The translations under genes were made by a program, and so were the position numbers. 17,770 nucleotides of DNA, from contig JAFMSA010000021.1 in NCBI GenBank assembly GCA_017353855.1, positions 1 to 17,770 on the forward strand, read 5' to 3'. Shown here piece after piece: positions 7,374 through 14,769 of the stretch (position 1 is the first letter of the stretch; each line of letters opens with the position of its first letter). The notes below the pieces were generated by a model. The model did not search any database. It saw only the letters and a program-made list of their open reading frames with translations, and was not told where the DNA came from. The DNA comes from Alphaproteobacteria bacterium (lineage in GTDB: Bacteria; Pseudomonadota; Alphaproteobacteria; ATCC43930; CGMCC-115725).

Positions 7374-8915
7374 ATGCCGGCATCGCTGATCCGCAGCCGC
7401 GCGCTGCTCACCCATCCGATCGACCGCGCACGCTGGAACGAGATCGCCGACGGCGCTCTCGTTCAGGAAGACGGCGTCATCACCGAGATCGGCAGCTTTG
7501 CCGATCTCAGCCGCAAGCACCCGAGCCTGCCGGTGATCGGCAGCGGCAATGACGTCGTCGTCCCCGGCTTTGTCAACGGCCACCACCATGTCGGACTGAC
7601 CCCGGTTCAGCTCGGCTCGCCGGACATGCCGCTCGAACTGTGGTTCGTCACGCGCATGGTGTCCCGCAACCTTCATTTCTATCTCGACACGCTCTATTCG
7701 GCCTTTGAGATGATCGGCTCGGGCGTCACCACCGTTCAGCATCTGCACGGCTGGCTGCCGGGCAGGTTAGCTCAGGTCGATGCGGGCGCCGATGAGATCA
7801 TCCGTGCCTATGAAGACATCGGCATGCGTGTTTCTTACTCATTCGCGGTGCGCGACCAGAACCGCCTCGTCTACCAGAAAGATGAGGATTTCGTCGCCAG
7901 CCTGCCGCCCGAGCTGCGCGGCCCCATGCAGCGCTGGTACGACCGATTTCAACTCTCGCTTGACGATTATCTGGGGCTTTTCGAATCGCTGTACGGCCGC
8001 CACCACGACAAGCGGCGGGTCAAGATCCAGCTCGCCCCGGCCAATCTGCATTGGTGCTCAGACGCGGCGCTTGGACGCCTCTGCGACGCGTCGAAGAAAT
8101 TTGGCGTGCCCCTGCACATGCACCTCGTCGAGACCGCCTATCAGAAGGAATACGCACGTCGGCGCGGTGGCGGCACCGCGGTCGAGTACATCGATAAATT
8201 CGGCCTGCTCGGCCCGCAGATGACCTTGGGCCACGGTGTATGGCTCAACGAAAGCGACATCGACCGCGTCGCCGAGACTGGCACCTGCGTCTGCCATAAC
8301 TGCTCGTCGAATTTCCGGCTGCGCTCGGGACTCGCCGCGCTCAACGCCTTCGAAGCCAAGGGCATCAACATCGCGATCGGCATGGACGAGGCGGGCATCA
8401 ACGACGACCGCGACATGCTCCAGGAGATGCGCCTCGTGCTGCGCGCACACCGCGTCCCCGGCATGGGCGACGACGAGGTGCCGAGTTCGGCTCAGGTGCT
8501 GCGCATGGCGACCTCGGGCGGCGCGAAGACCACTCCCTTTGCCGGCGCGATCGGCGCACTCCGGGTCGGCCGGGCCGCCGACTTGGTGATGCTCGACTGG
8601 CATCAGGTAAGCTACCCCTACCTTGACCAGGAGATGCCGCTGCTCGACGCGGTGATCCAGCGGGCGAAGACCACTGGCGTGTCGAGCGTCATGTGCGACG
8701 GCGAAGTAATCTACGCTGACGGAAAGTTTACCCGCATCGATCGCGACAGTGCCCTGAAGGCGCTGCACGACGATCTACAACGCGCGTTCTCCGACGACGA
8801 GGTCGAGCGCCGCCATCTCTCAAGGGCACTGTTGCCGCATGTTAAAGCCTTCTACGCGGATTACTTTGACGAAGCACAGCACCAGCCTTTCTACAAGCCC
8901 AGTTCACGGGTGTAG
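7374..8915 (+). CDS. Metal-dependent amidohydrolase/deaminase of the ATZ/TRZ type
   Basis: Cytoplasmic hydrolase of the amidohydrolase superfamily, 513 aa. The family removes amino or substituted amino groups from heterocycles (triazines, purines, pyrimidines). ATG 7374 is chosen because GGAAGAGG lies about 7 nt upstream; the open frame extends further 5' but overlaps the ATPase gene. The metal site is complete: H70xH72 in VNGHHHVG, H250 in LHMHLVET, H287 in LGHGVW and D338 in GMDEAG. An SSNFRLRSG motif near 311-319 matches the SN..L.SG motif seen in this group. An extra C-terminal region of about 70 residues lies beyond the small beta domain. Its place behind a dedicated importer suggests it acts on the imported compound, or on the product of the now-decayed monooxygenase. 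Candidates include 8-oxoguanine, hydroxyatrazine-like or other cyclic amidine substrates; the sequence does not decide between them. Confidence 0.92.
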   Translation: MPASLIRSRALLTHPIDRARWNEIADGALVQEDGVITEIGSFADLSRKHPSLPVIGSGNDVVVPGFVNGHHHVGLTPVQLGSPDMPLELWFVTRMVSRNLHFYLDTLYSAFEMIGSGVTTVQHLHGWLPGRLAQVDAGADEIIRAYEDIGMRVSYSFAVRDQNRLVYQKDEDFVASLPPELRGPMQRWYDRFQLSLDDYLGLFESLYGRHHDKRRVKIQLAPANLHWCSDAALGRLCDASKKFGVPLHMHLVETAYQKEYARRRGGGTAVEYIDKFGLLGPQMTLGHGVWLNESDIDRVAETGTCVCHNCSSNFRLRSGLAALNAFEAKGINIAIGMDEAGINDDRDMLQEMRLVLRAHRVPGMGDDEVPSSAQVLRMATSGGAKTTPFAGAIGALRVGRAADLVMLDWHQVSYPYLDQEMPLLDAVIQRAKTTGVSSVMCDGEVIYADGKFTRIDRDSALKALHDDLQRAFSDDEVERRHLSRALLPHVKAFYADYFDEAQHQPFYKPSSRV

Positions 8916-8916
8916 A

Positions 8917-8949
8917 CTGGTGCGCGCAATGACCGGAAACGGGCACCAG
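8917..8949 (+). other. Compound stem-loop immediately after the amidohydrolase stop codon
   Basis: One base after the stop codon, CTGGTGC (8917-8923) pairs perfectly with GCACCAG (8943-8949). Inside, CCG and CGG (8933-8935 and 8940-8942) form a short stem closed by a GAAA tetraloop and stacked on the outer stem, leaving a 9-nt bulge on the 5' side. No T-run follows, so it is not a classic intrinsic terminator. It could stabilise the 3' end of the operon mRNA or assist factor-dependent termination. Confidence 0.4.
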
Positions 8950-9197
8950 CACGCGTCGGGGCTGTTACTGGCCCGGCTCAATTCAAGCGCTGCAAAGCAG
9001 ACCCTCCAGTTTGTACGCTGCGGCACGCCAGTGCCCTCCGAGATGCCGGCGGTGCTTCACGTGCTTTCCCAACCGTGTTCAGATCGATTTTGTTGTCTGA
9101 CAGGAGCCCACGAAAGCACCATGGGGGGGATGAAAGAGCGTCGTGGTGTCGACAGCGGATGTTCATGTCCGCGTCACCTATTGCTTGTTGATTCGCG
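8950..9197. other. Convergent intergenic region with no gene seen
   Basis: The gap lies between the plus-strand amidohydrolase and the minus-strand guaA. I see no credible coding frame. GCGGA/TCCGC around 9158-9175 could form a 7-bp stem (two wobble pairs, loop TTCA), but no T-run follows in either direction. Transcription from both sides must end here, probably by a factor-dependent route. Confidence 0.4.
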
Positions 9198-10745
9198 TCA
9201 CTCCCACTCGATCGTTCCTGGGGGTTTGGACGTGACGTCATAGACGACACGGTTGATGCCGCGGACTTCGTTGATGATGCGGGTGGCTGTGCGTCCCAAG
9301 AATTCGTGCGGGAACGGAAAATAATCCGCGGTCATGCCATCGGTCGAAGTTACTGCGCGCAACGCGCAGACGAAATCGTATGATCGGCTGTCGCCCATGA
9401 CGCCGACACTCTTGACCGGCAGCAGCACCGCAAAGGCCTGCCAGATCGCGCCATAGAGGCCGGCATTGCGGATCTCTTCCAGGAATACCGCGTCAGCCTT
9501 GCGCAGAACTTCAAGCTTGGTGCCGGTGACCTCGCCGGGGATGCGGATCGCGAGACCCGGCCCCGGAAAAGGATGACGTTCGACGAGCCGCTCGGGCATG
9601 CCCAGCTCGCGACCCAACGCACGGACCTCGTCCTTGAACAAGTCGCGCAAGGGCTCGATCAGCCTCAGCTTCATTCGTTCCGGCAGGCCGCCCACATTGT
9701 GATGCGACTTGATCGTCACCGAGGGACCGCCGAAGGGGCTCGCCGACTCGATCACATCGGGATAGAGCGTACCCTGCGCGAGGAACTCGACATCGCCGAG
9801 CTTGCGCGCCTCTTCATCGAATACTTCGATAAACGTCGCCCCGATTGCTTTGCGCTTTTCCTCCGGATCGACGATTCCGGCGAGCTTGCCGAGAAACAGG
9901 CGGCTTGCATCCCGATGGATCAGCGGGATGTTGTAGTGGCCGCGGAAGAGGCTCACCACCTCCTCGGCCTCCCCTGCCCGCAACAGACCGGTATCGACAA
10001 GGATGCAGGTCAGCCGGTCGCCGATGGCCTCGTGCAGGAGCACCGCTGCGACCGCGGAATCGACGCCGCCGGAAAGCCCGCACACGACATTGCCGCTACC
10101 GACCTGGCGGCGGATCTTGTCGACCGCCTGCGCGCGAAACCGTGCCATCGTCCAGTCGCCACGGCAACCCGCGACGTTATGCGTAAAGTTCCGCAGCAAC
10201 TGCGCCCCTTGCGGCGTGTGCACGACTTCGGGATGGAAGAGCACGCCGTAAAAGCGTCGGGCTTCGTCGGCGATCGCCGCGTAAGGGGTGGCGTCGCTCG
10301 CCGCCACTGCGCGGAACCCGGTCGGCAGCGCGTCGACCCGGTCGCCGTGGCTCATCCACACCTGCTCACGCGCGCCTTTCGGCCACAGCCCTTCGAAAAG
10401 TGGGCACTCGCCGAGGATGTCGATAAATGCGCGGCCGAACTCCTGGTGGTCGCTCAATGTCACACGGCCGCCCAGCTGCGTGCACATCGTCTGCATGCCG
10501 TAGCAGATGCCCAGGACCGGCACGCCGAGCCGGAACACGAGTTCGGGCGCGCGCGGCGATGCCGCTTCGGTCAGCGAAGCGGGGCCGCCGGACAGGATGA
10601 TGCCGCAGGGCGCCAAACCGTTGAGCCTGTCTTCGGAGATCGTAAAGGGGTGGATCTCGCAGTAAACGCCGCTCTCGCGCACGCGGCGAGCGATCAGCTG
10701 CGTGACTTGGCTGCCGAAATCGAGGATCAGAATTCGCTCGGACAT
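9198..10745 (-). CDS. guaA: GMP synthase (glutamine-hydrolysing)
   Basis: Cytoplasmic enzyme of the last step of guanine nucleotide synthesis, XMP + glutamine + ATP to GMP. At 515 aa it is full length. The N-terminal class I glutamine amidotransferase domain (1 to about 195) starts with ILILDFGSQVTQLIARRVRE. It has nucleophile C81 in GICYG and the H171/E173 pair in HPEVVHT. The ATP-pyrophosphatase domain follows, with the P-loop SGGVDS at 225-230. The C-terminal dimerisation domain ends in the conserved PPGTIEWE. The start at 10745 lies inside the end of rsmB, so the genes overlap by 19 bases; no strong ribosome binding site is visible, which suggests translational coupling. It is last in the guaB-rsmB-guaA order and runs convergent with the amidohydrolase gene. 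Confidence 0.98.
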   Translation of the reverse strand: MSERILILDFGSQVTQLIARRVRESGVYCEIHPFTISEDRLNGLAPCGIILSGGPASLTEAASPRAPELVFRLGVPVLGICYGMQTMCTQLGGRVTLSDHQEFGRAFIDILGECPLFEGLWPKGAREQVWMSHGDRVDALPTGFRAVAASDATPYAAIADEARRFYGVLFHPEVVHTPQGAQLLRNFTHNVAGCRGDWTMARFRAQAVDKIRRQVGSGNVVCGLSGGVDSAVAAVLLHEAIGDRLTCILVDTGLLRAGEAEEVVSLFRGHYNIPLIHRDASRLFLGKLAGIVDPEEKRKAIGATFIEVFDEEARKLGDVEFLAQGTLYPDVIESASPFGGPSVTIKSHHNVGGLPERMKLRLIEPLRDLFKDEVRALGRELGMPERLVERHPFPGPGLAIRIPGEVTGTKLEVLRKADAVFLEEIRNAGLYGAIWQAFAVLLPVKSVGVMGDSRSYDFVCALRAVTSTDGMTADYFPFPHEFLGRTATRIINEVRGINRVVYDVTSKPPGTIEWE

Positions 10746-12046
10746 CGCTGTCGCTCGAAGATAGCCACGAAGAAACCATCCGTGTCGTGCTGCGCGGGGG
10801 TCAGGCGGAGATATTGCCCGCCGCCCGGCGCAGCGCCCCCGACCGTCTGCGGCCAGACGCGCGCGACGGGCAGCAGCGAATAATCCGGATCCGCGGCGAC
10901 AAACGCCTCGGCCTGCGCTTCATCTTCTTCCTGCAGCAACGAGCAGGTCGCATAGATGAGCCGGCCGCCCGGACGGACCAACCGTGCGGCGCTGCGCAGA
11001 ATCTGCTGCTGACGCCGGGTGAGCTTGATCAGGTCTTCAGGATGCACGCGCCATTTGGCATCGGGGTTCCGCCGCCACGTTCCGGTGCCGAGGCACGGCA
11101 CATCGACGATGACGCGGTCGAAGCTGCCGGCGTGGAGCTTGACCCATTTGTCGCGCTCGCCGCTCAGCACGCGACGCTCGACATTATGGGCGCCGGCGCG
11201 GCGCAACCGGCGTGTGGCGCGCTCGAGCCGGCGCTGAGACACCTCGCAGGCGACGAGCTTGCCCCGATTGGCCATGCCGGCGGCGAGCGCCAGGGTCTTG
11301 CCCCCGGCCCCGGCGCAGAAATCGACGACCCGCATCCCGGGCCGCGCGTCGGCAAGCAACGCCGCGATTTGCGAACTTTCGTCCTGGACCTCGACAAGCC
11401 CGTCTTTGAACGCGGCGAGATTGCCAAGCGGCAGGCTTTGGCGCAGCCTGAGGCCCTGGAGCGACCAACGTGTCGGCGTGGCCTCGACATGTTCCGCGGC
11501 TAGCGCGCGGCGTGCTCCCTCGCGGTCGGTCTTGAGCAGGTTGACACGCAGGTCGGTCGGCGCGGGAACGTTCAGCGCCGCCATCTCGCGTTCCAGAGTC
11601 TCGCCGAACACCCGGTCGAGATGGGGCTCGAGCCATTCGGGCAGATCGCTTGCTGCCGCACGCGACATCCGGGGGTGCTGCAGGGTATGACCCGCAAGGC
11701 GACGGACCAACCGTTTCTCCGCATCGTCCAGCGGCGCCGGACGATAGCGGTCGCCGTCGCAGCAGGCGAGGATCGCGTCGGGCCGCCAGCCTTCGAGCAA
11801 GACCAGTCCGGCGAGGACGCGACTGCGGGATCCCGCCACGATCGCGCTTCTTGTCAGCCACCAGTCGAGCCCCGCGCGATGGCGGCTGACCGCATAGACG
11901 TGGCCGGCGATCTGTGCCCGGTCCTTGGCGCCGATATATCGCCGGCTGCGGAAATAATCGGCGGAAGCGTTGTCTGCCGGCCGATTTTCTGTCTCGATTG
12001 CCGTGAGGATGTCGATCGCGGCGGCGACCTGTGCTCCCGGGGTCAA
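10727..12046 (-). CDS. rsmB: 16S rRNA m5C methyltransferase of the RsmB/NOL1-NOP2-Sun family
   Basis: S-adenosylmethionine-dependent methyltransferase that modifies a cytosine in 16S rRNA. The chosen start is TTG 12046, giving 439 aa. LTPGAQVAAAIDIL then matches the usual N-terminus of this family, whereas the longer frame from GTG 12181 adds 45 residues of Arg/Ser/His-rich sequence unlike any domain. An NusB-like N-terminal region (about 5-140) is followed by a linker and the catalytic domain. The latter has VEVQDESSQ (about 218-226), the SAM-binding VVDFCAGAGG (241-250), the DVPCLGTG motif with C318 and the YATCSLLQEED motif with C368; the two cysteines are the release and nucleophile pair of the family. 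GAAGGG lies about 10 nt before the TTG. A 29-codon ORF ends in TGA overlapping this TTG, and guaA overlaps its 3' end. The exact target nucleotide is inferred from family only. Confidence 0.9.
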   Translation of the reverse strand: MTPGAQVAAAIDILTAIETENRPADNASADYFRSRRYIGAKDRAQIAGHVYAVSRHRAGLDWWLTRSAIVAGSRSRVLAGLVLLEGWRPDAILACCDGDRYRPAPLDDAEKRLVRRLAGHTLQHPRMSRAAASDLPEWLEPHLDRVFGETLEREMAALNVPAPTDLRVNLLKTDREGARRALAAEHVEATPTRWSLQGLRLRQSLPLGNLAAFKDGLVEVQDESSQIAALLADARPGMRVVDFCAGAGGKTLALAAGMANRGKLVACEVSQRRLERATRRLRRAGAHNVERRVLSGERDKWVKLHAGSFDRVIVDVPCLGTGTWRRNPDAKWRVHPEDLIKLTRRQQQILRSAARLVRPGGRLIYATCSLLQEEDEAQAEAFVAADPDYSLLPVARVWPQTVGGAAPGGGQYLRLTPAQHDTDGFFVAIFERQRCPSEF

Positions 12047-12132
12047 CGAGCGTTCGCCCTTCCTCCGGGCCGCGGGAGAGCGATCTTCCGAACCTGCCGG
12101 GCTGTGATGGCGGGGATGTCCTGCAGACTCAT
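12043..12132 (-). CDS. Possible 29-codon leader ORF coupled to rsmB
   Basis: The frame from ATG 12132 reads MSLQDIPAITARQVRKIALP and continues for nine residues to TGA 12045-12043. A GGGAGGG tract lies directly upstream at normal spacing, stronger than the site before rsmB itself. The TGA overlaps the TTG start of rsmB in the four bases TTGA, the classic layout for termination-reinitiation. I do not recognise the peptide. It may be a real small protein, a leader that controls rsmB translation, or the start of an ancestral longer gene. Codon content is too short to judge. Confidence 0.35.
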   Translation of the reverse strand: MSLQDIPAITARQVRKIALPRPGGRANAR

Positions 12133-12184
12133 GCGCCCTCCCTGCCCGCCTCTCCCCGGACGACGGTCCGCGGATCGGCACTCG

Positions 12185-12201
12185 CTCCCGAGGTGCGGGA
12201 G
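12185..12201 (-). other. Hairpin between guaB and rsmB
   Basis: CTCCCG and CGGGAG form a 6-bp perfect stem with a 5-nt loop about 38 bases downstream of the guaB stop. There is no T-run after it in the direction of transcription. It could set relative transcript levels of guaB and rsmB or block a 3' exonuclease. It is not a convincing terminator. Confidence 0.35.
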
Positions 12202-12238
12202 AAAGGCTCAGCCCGCCGCTCGACGGGTTTGACCCTGA

Positions 12239-13702
12239 TCAAAGGTCTTGCGAATAGTTGGGGGCCTCGCGTGTCATGGCGACGTCATGGACGTGGCTCT
12301 CGCGCAACCCGGCGGGGGTTATCCGAACAAAGGCACAGTTCTTTTGCATCTCGCGGATCGTGCGATTACCGGTATAGCCCATCGCCGCGCGCAGTCCGCC
12401 GATCAACTGATGAACGATATTGCCGACCGGCCCCTTATGGGGCACGCGGCCCTCGACACCCTCGGGCACGAGCTTGAGAGTGCTGGTGACTTCCTGCTGG
12501 AAATAGCGGTCGGCTGAGCCGCGCGCCATCGCGCCGATCGAGCCCATGCCACGGTAATATTTGTAGCTGCGCCCCTGGTACAGAAACACCTCGCCCGGGC
12601 TCTCGTCGGTGCCCGCGAACAGCGAGCCGAGCATTGCGCAATCCGCGCCGGCGGCGATCGCTTTGGCGAGGTCGCCGGAAAACTTGATGCCGCCATCGGA
12701 AATCACCGGCACCCCGCTTTTGCGGCATTCGCCGACGGTGTCGGCAATGGCCGTGAATTGAGGCACGCCCACTCCCGCGACGATGCGGGTCGTGCAGATC
12801 GAGCCGGGACCGATCCCGACCTTGATCGCGTCGGCGCCCGCCTCGACCAGAGCCCGTGCACCCTCTGCCGTAGCGACATTGCCGGCAATGACTTGCGTGT
12901 AGTTCGACAGCCGGCGGATGTCCCGCAAGGTCTGCAAGACGCGATCGGAATGACCATGTGCGGTGTCCACGACGAGGACATCGAGACCGGCTGCGAAAAG
13001 TGCCTCGGCGCGCTCGATCCCTTCCGTGCCGGTCCCCGTCGCGGCAGCCACCCGCAGCCGGCCTCCCTCATCCTTGCACGCGGTCGGATAGCGTTGCGCC
13101 TTTTCAATGTCCTTGACGGTTATGAGCCCGATGCACCGGTAAGCCTCGTCGACGACGAGCAATTTCTCAATGCGGTACTGGTGCAGGAGTCGCTTGGCAT
13201 CCTCCCGCGCAACGCTTTCGCGGACCGTGACGAGCTTGTCCCGCGTCATCAGCTCGGCGACCGGCTGGCGCGGATCGTCGGCAAAGCGCACGTCGCGATT
13301 GGTCAGAATGCCGGCGAGCCTGCCCGAGCCGCGTTCGACGACCGGGATGCCGGAGATCTTATGATCGGCCATCAGGCGCAGTGCGTCGGCGAGCGTCTCG
13401 TCGGGGTGGACCGTGACCGGGTTGACGACCATGCCGGCCTCGAACTTCTTGACTTTCCGGACCTCGCCGGCCTGCTGCGCGACGGACATATTGCGGTGAA
13501 TGACCCCGATTCCGCCAACCTGCGCCATCGCAATCGCCAGCGCGCTCTCGGTCACCGTGTCCATCGCTGCCGACACCAGCGGGATCCCAAGCTCGATTTC
13601 GCGGGTCAGCCGCGAGCGCGTATCCGTCTCGCCGGGCATGATCTCCGACCCCGCCGGCACGAGCATCACGTCGTCAAAGGCGAACGCCTGTCGAATTTCC
13701 AT
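12239..13702 (-). CDS. guaB: Inosine-5'-monophosphate dehydrogenase
   Basis: Cytoplasmic NAD-dependent oxidation of IMP to XMP, the committed step of guanine nucleotide synthesis; its product is the substrate of the GuaA enzyme encoded nearby. At 487 aa it is full length. The (beta/alpha)8 barrel begins with the usual FDDVMLVPAGSEIMP region. It is interrupted by two CBS modules (about 93-205, with MTRDKLVTV marking the second), which in this family bind regulatory nucleotides. Catalytic C303 sits in GPGSICTTRIVAGVGVPQ, and the IMP-binding DGGIKFSGD and YRGMGSIGAM segments are intact. The start ATG 13702 has a near-ideal AAAGGAGG 5 nt upstream. A promoter candidate lies immediately before it. 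It leads the guaB-rsmB-guaA order; the 106-bp gap to the leader ORF holds one hairpin. Confidence 0.98.
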   Translation of the reverse strand: MEIRQAFAFDDVMLVPAGSEIMPGETDTRSRLTREIELGIPLVSAAMDTVTESALAIAMAQVGGIGVIHRNMSVAQQAGEVRKVKKFEAGMVVNPVTVHPDETLADALRLMADHKISGIPVVERGSGRLAGILTNRDVRFADDPRQPVAELMTRDKLVTVRESVAREDAKRLLHQYRIEKLLVVDEAYRCIGLITVKDIEKAQRYPTACKDEGGRLRVAAATGTGTEGIERAEALFAAGLDVLVVDTAHGHSDRVLQTLRDIRRLSNYTQVIAGNVATAEGARALVEAGADAIKVGIGPGSICTTRIVAGVGVPQFTAIADTVGECRKSGVPVISDGGIKFSGDLAKAIAAGADCAMLGSLFAGTDESPGEVFLYQGRSYKYYRGMGSIGAMARGSADRYFQQEVTSTLKLVPEGVEGRVPHKGPVGNIVHQLIGGLRAAMGYTGNRTIREMQKNCAFVRITPAGLRESHVHDVAMTREAPNYSQDL

Positions 13703-13728
13703 CGGCGCCTCCTTTCCGATGGCGACCG

Positions 13729-13734
13729 AATATA
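13729..13734 (-). promoter_or_regulatory. Candidate -10 element of the guaB promoter
   Basis: On the minus strand TATATT lies about 27 bases before the guaB start codon, just upstream of the AAAGGAGG site. It stands out as the only AT-rich hexamer in a GC-rich stretch. The best -35 match at 16 bases spacing is TTCTCG, which is poor, so activation or a degenerate housekeeping promoter is likely. The leader would be only about 20 nt. Confidence 0.35.
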
Positions 13735-14278
13735 CACCAGCGAGCCGCCACGAGAAGAAAATGGGCGCCGATCCCTTCGGGGCAGCGCCGCTCGGCTGTT
13801 ATTTGGTCCTCATGCCGGCGTTCTGCGAGCCCCGTACGGGCGAGCCTCGCTCAAGGCCCAGGGGCGGCTATCCGGCCGGCAGCGCGGCGGCGGAAGGGGG
13901 ATTTGCAGGGCGCAGAGCGCGCCAAAACAGATGACAGACACTGACGCGACGGCGGTCGAAATCGACCAGCAGCGGCTCTGCGGCTGCGCAGCACTCGATG
14001 CGTGGGGGCAGCGGGGGTGGAATCGGCAATCCGCGGGCGGGCAGCGGGCTCGGCACTTCGCCGGTCAGGACTACCTTTTCGCTCGTCCGGGTGGGTCGGG
14101 AGCGGGGCAGAGAACAGCACCTCGGGGTGCCGATCCCTTGGGGCGCGGTTCGAGCGTTGAATTGTCACTCGTATTCTGATCGAATAGTTCGTGCGCAATC
14201 CGAATGGCGGGTCGCCTCAGGCAGTCGCGTTGCCGCTTATATTGAGCATTAATCAGTCAGTAACGGAGGAAACTTCAA
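13735..14278. other. Non-coding stretch between guaB and the small-protein gene
   Basis: About 540 bases in which no frame gives a convincing protein; open frames on both strands are Arg/Pro/Ala-rich shadows. It contains CCC-TTCG-GGG (13774-13783), a UUCG-type mini-hairpin, and GCACC-TCGG-GGTGC near 14118-14131. The segment GCCGATCCCTT occurs at both of these sites. It also has a GGTCGA-AA-TCGACC palindrome (13954-13967). The last 100 bases are more AT-rich and should contain the promoter of the downstream small gene: TTGTCA at 14162 and TATATT at 14238 are isolated candidates without good partners. Confidence 0.45.
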
Positions 14279-14500
14279 ATGTCGGAACCGACGTTTGACC
14301 AAGAAGACAGATTTATTTTTACAGAGGAAGATTTCGAGAGGCGCTATTATTCACCTCAAGAAAGTATGCGGCCGGCCGGATCTACTGGCTCCGCCCAGAC
14401 GGCTAGTGTGCGAACCGTACCCGGCGCTGGTCAGACAGGTCGCAACAGATTCATGCGTGCACTGCTGCGTCGCCGTTTGGCGTCGTCCGTACGGCGCTAA
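14279..14500 (+). CDS. Hypothetical 73-aa protein with acidic N-terminal half and basic tail
   Basis: I do not recognise this protein. The reading frame is supported by a strong ribosome binding site, GGAGGA 8 nt before the ATG, and by the drop in GC in the first 100 bases compared with its surroundings, which is unlike a GC-rich shadow frame. The N-terminal half (about residues 5-28) is rich in Asp, Glu and aromatic residues (DRFIFTEEDFERRYY). The middle is Ser/Thr/Gly-rich, and the last 19 residues, RNRFMRALLRRRLASSVRR, are strongly basic and could form an amphipathic helix. There is no signal peptide, cysteine or membrane span. The charge split suggests binding to nucleic acid, membrane or a protein partner, but this is only inference. 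It stands alone between two minus-strand operons. Confidence 0.55.
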   Translation: MSEPTFDQEDRFIFTEEDFERRYYSPQESMRPAGSTGSAQTASVRTVPGAGQTGRNRFMRALLRRRLASSVRR

Positions 14501-14603
14501 GGCGAGCGCAAATTCCCTCGCCGGATGGCGTGCCGGAAAACCGGCGATCCGGCCGAAGCCCGAATCCCTCACCCGCCGGCCACCCGACGGCCCGCTGGCG
14601 ACC

Positions 14604-14628
14604 AGCGCGCGCGAAGCGCTCGTTCTTT
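14604..14628 (+). terminator. Weak terminator candidate after the small-protein gene
   Basis: AGCGC and GCGCT form a 5-bp GC-rich stem followed by CGTTCTTT, about 100 bases after the stop of the 73-aa gene. The stem is short and the T-run is broken, so this is a weak call. Confidence 0.25.
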
Positions 14629-14769
14629 AGGAGCTTGCCGGATCCTTGTGGAGGACCGCCCGCCGCGTAATGGCCGGGCTCGACCACCTGCTGCTCGGAG
14701 TCGACGTGATCAGGGAGCAACTGCCGATCGGCGGGCGGCCCAGGCAAGCCGCCTGCCGATTACGACGGG
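14629..14769. other. Short gap between the small-protein region and the aminotransferase 3' end
   Basis: No coding frame or RNA gene is apparent. The minus-strand operon presumably ends here, but I see no intrinsic terminator in that direction. Confidence 0.35.

Noticed and set aside
9573..10883. A 436-codon open frame on the plus strand.
   Set aside because: It is antisense to guaA, whose motifs are unmistakable, and it has no recognisable domain of its own.
7374..13702. Treating the amidohydrolase plus guaA and guaB as one purine-salvage locus.
   Set aside because: The groups are convergent and separate operons, and the amidohydrolase is tied to its own importer. Proximity alone does not support a shared pathway.
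13954..13967. The palindrome GGTCGA-AA-TCGACC as a shared operator, since it also occurs near 16236.
   Set aside because: The second copy lies inside the dioxygenase coding sequence, where it encodes conserved-looking residues. Such GC-rich palindromes are expected by chance.
12758..14179. A 473-codon open frame on the plus strand extending past the guaB start.
   Set aside because: Most of it is antisense to guaB, and the part beyond guaB reads as Arg/Gly/Ser-rich sequence without a domain.
13703..14278. A purine riboswitch or PurR-type operator before guaB.
   Set aside because: The apparent leader is only about 20 nt, with no room for an aptamer, and I see no purine-box or riboswitch core on the minus strand upstream.
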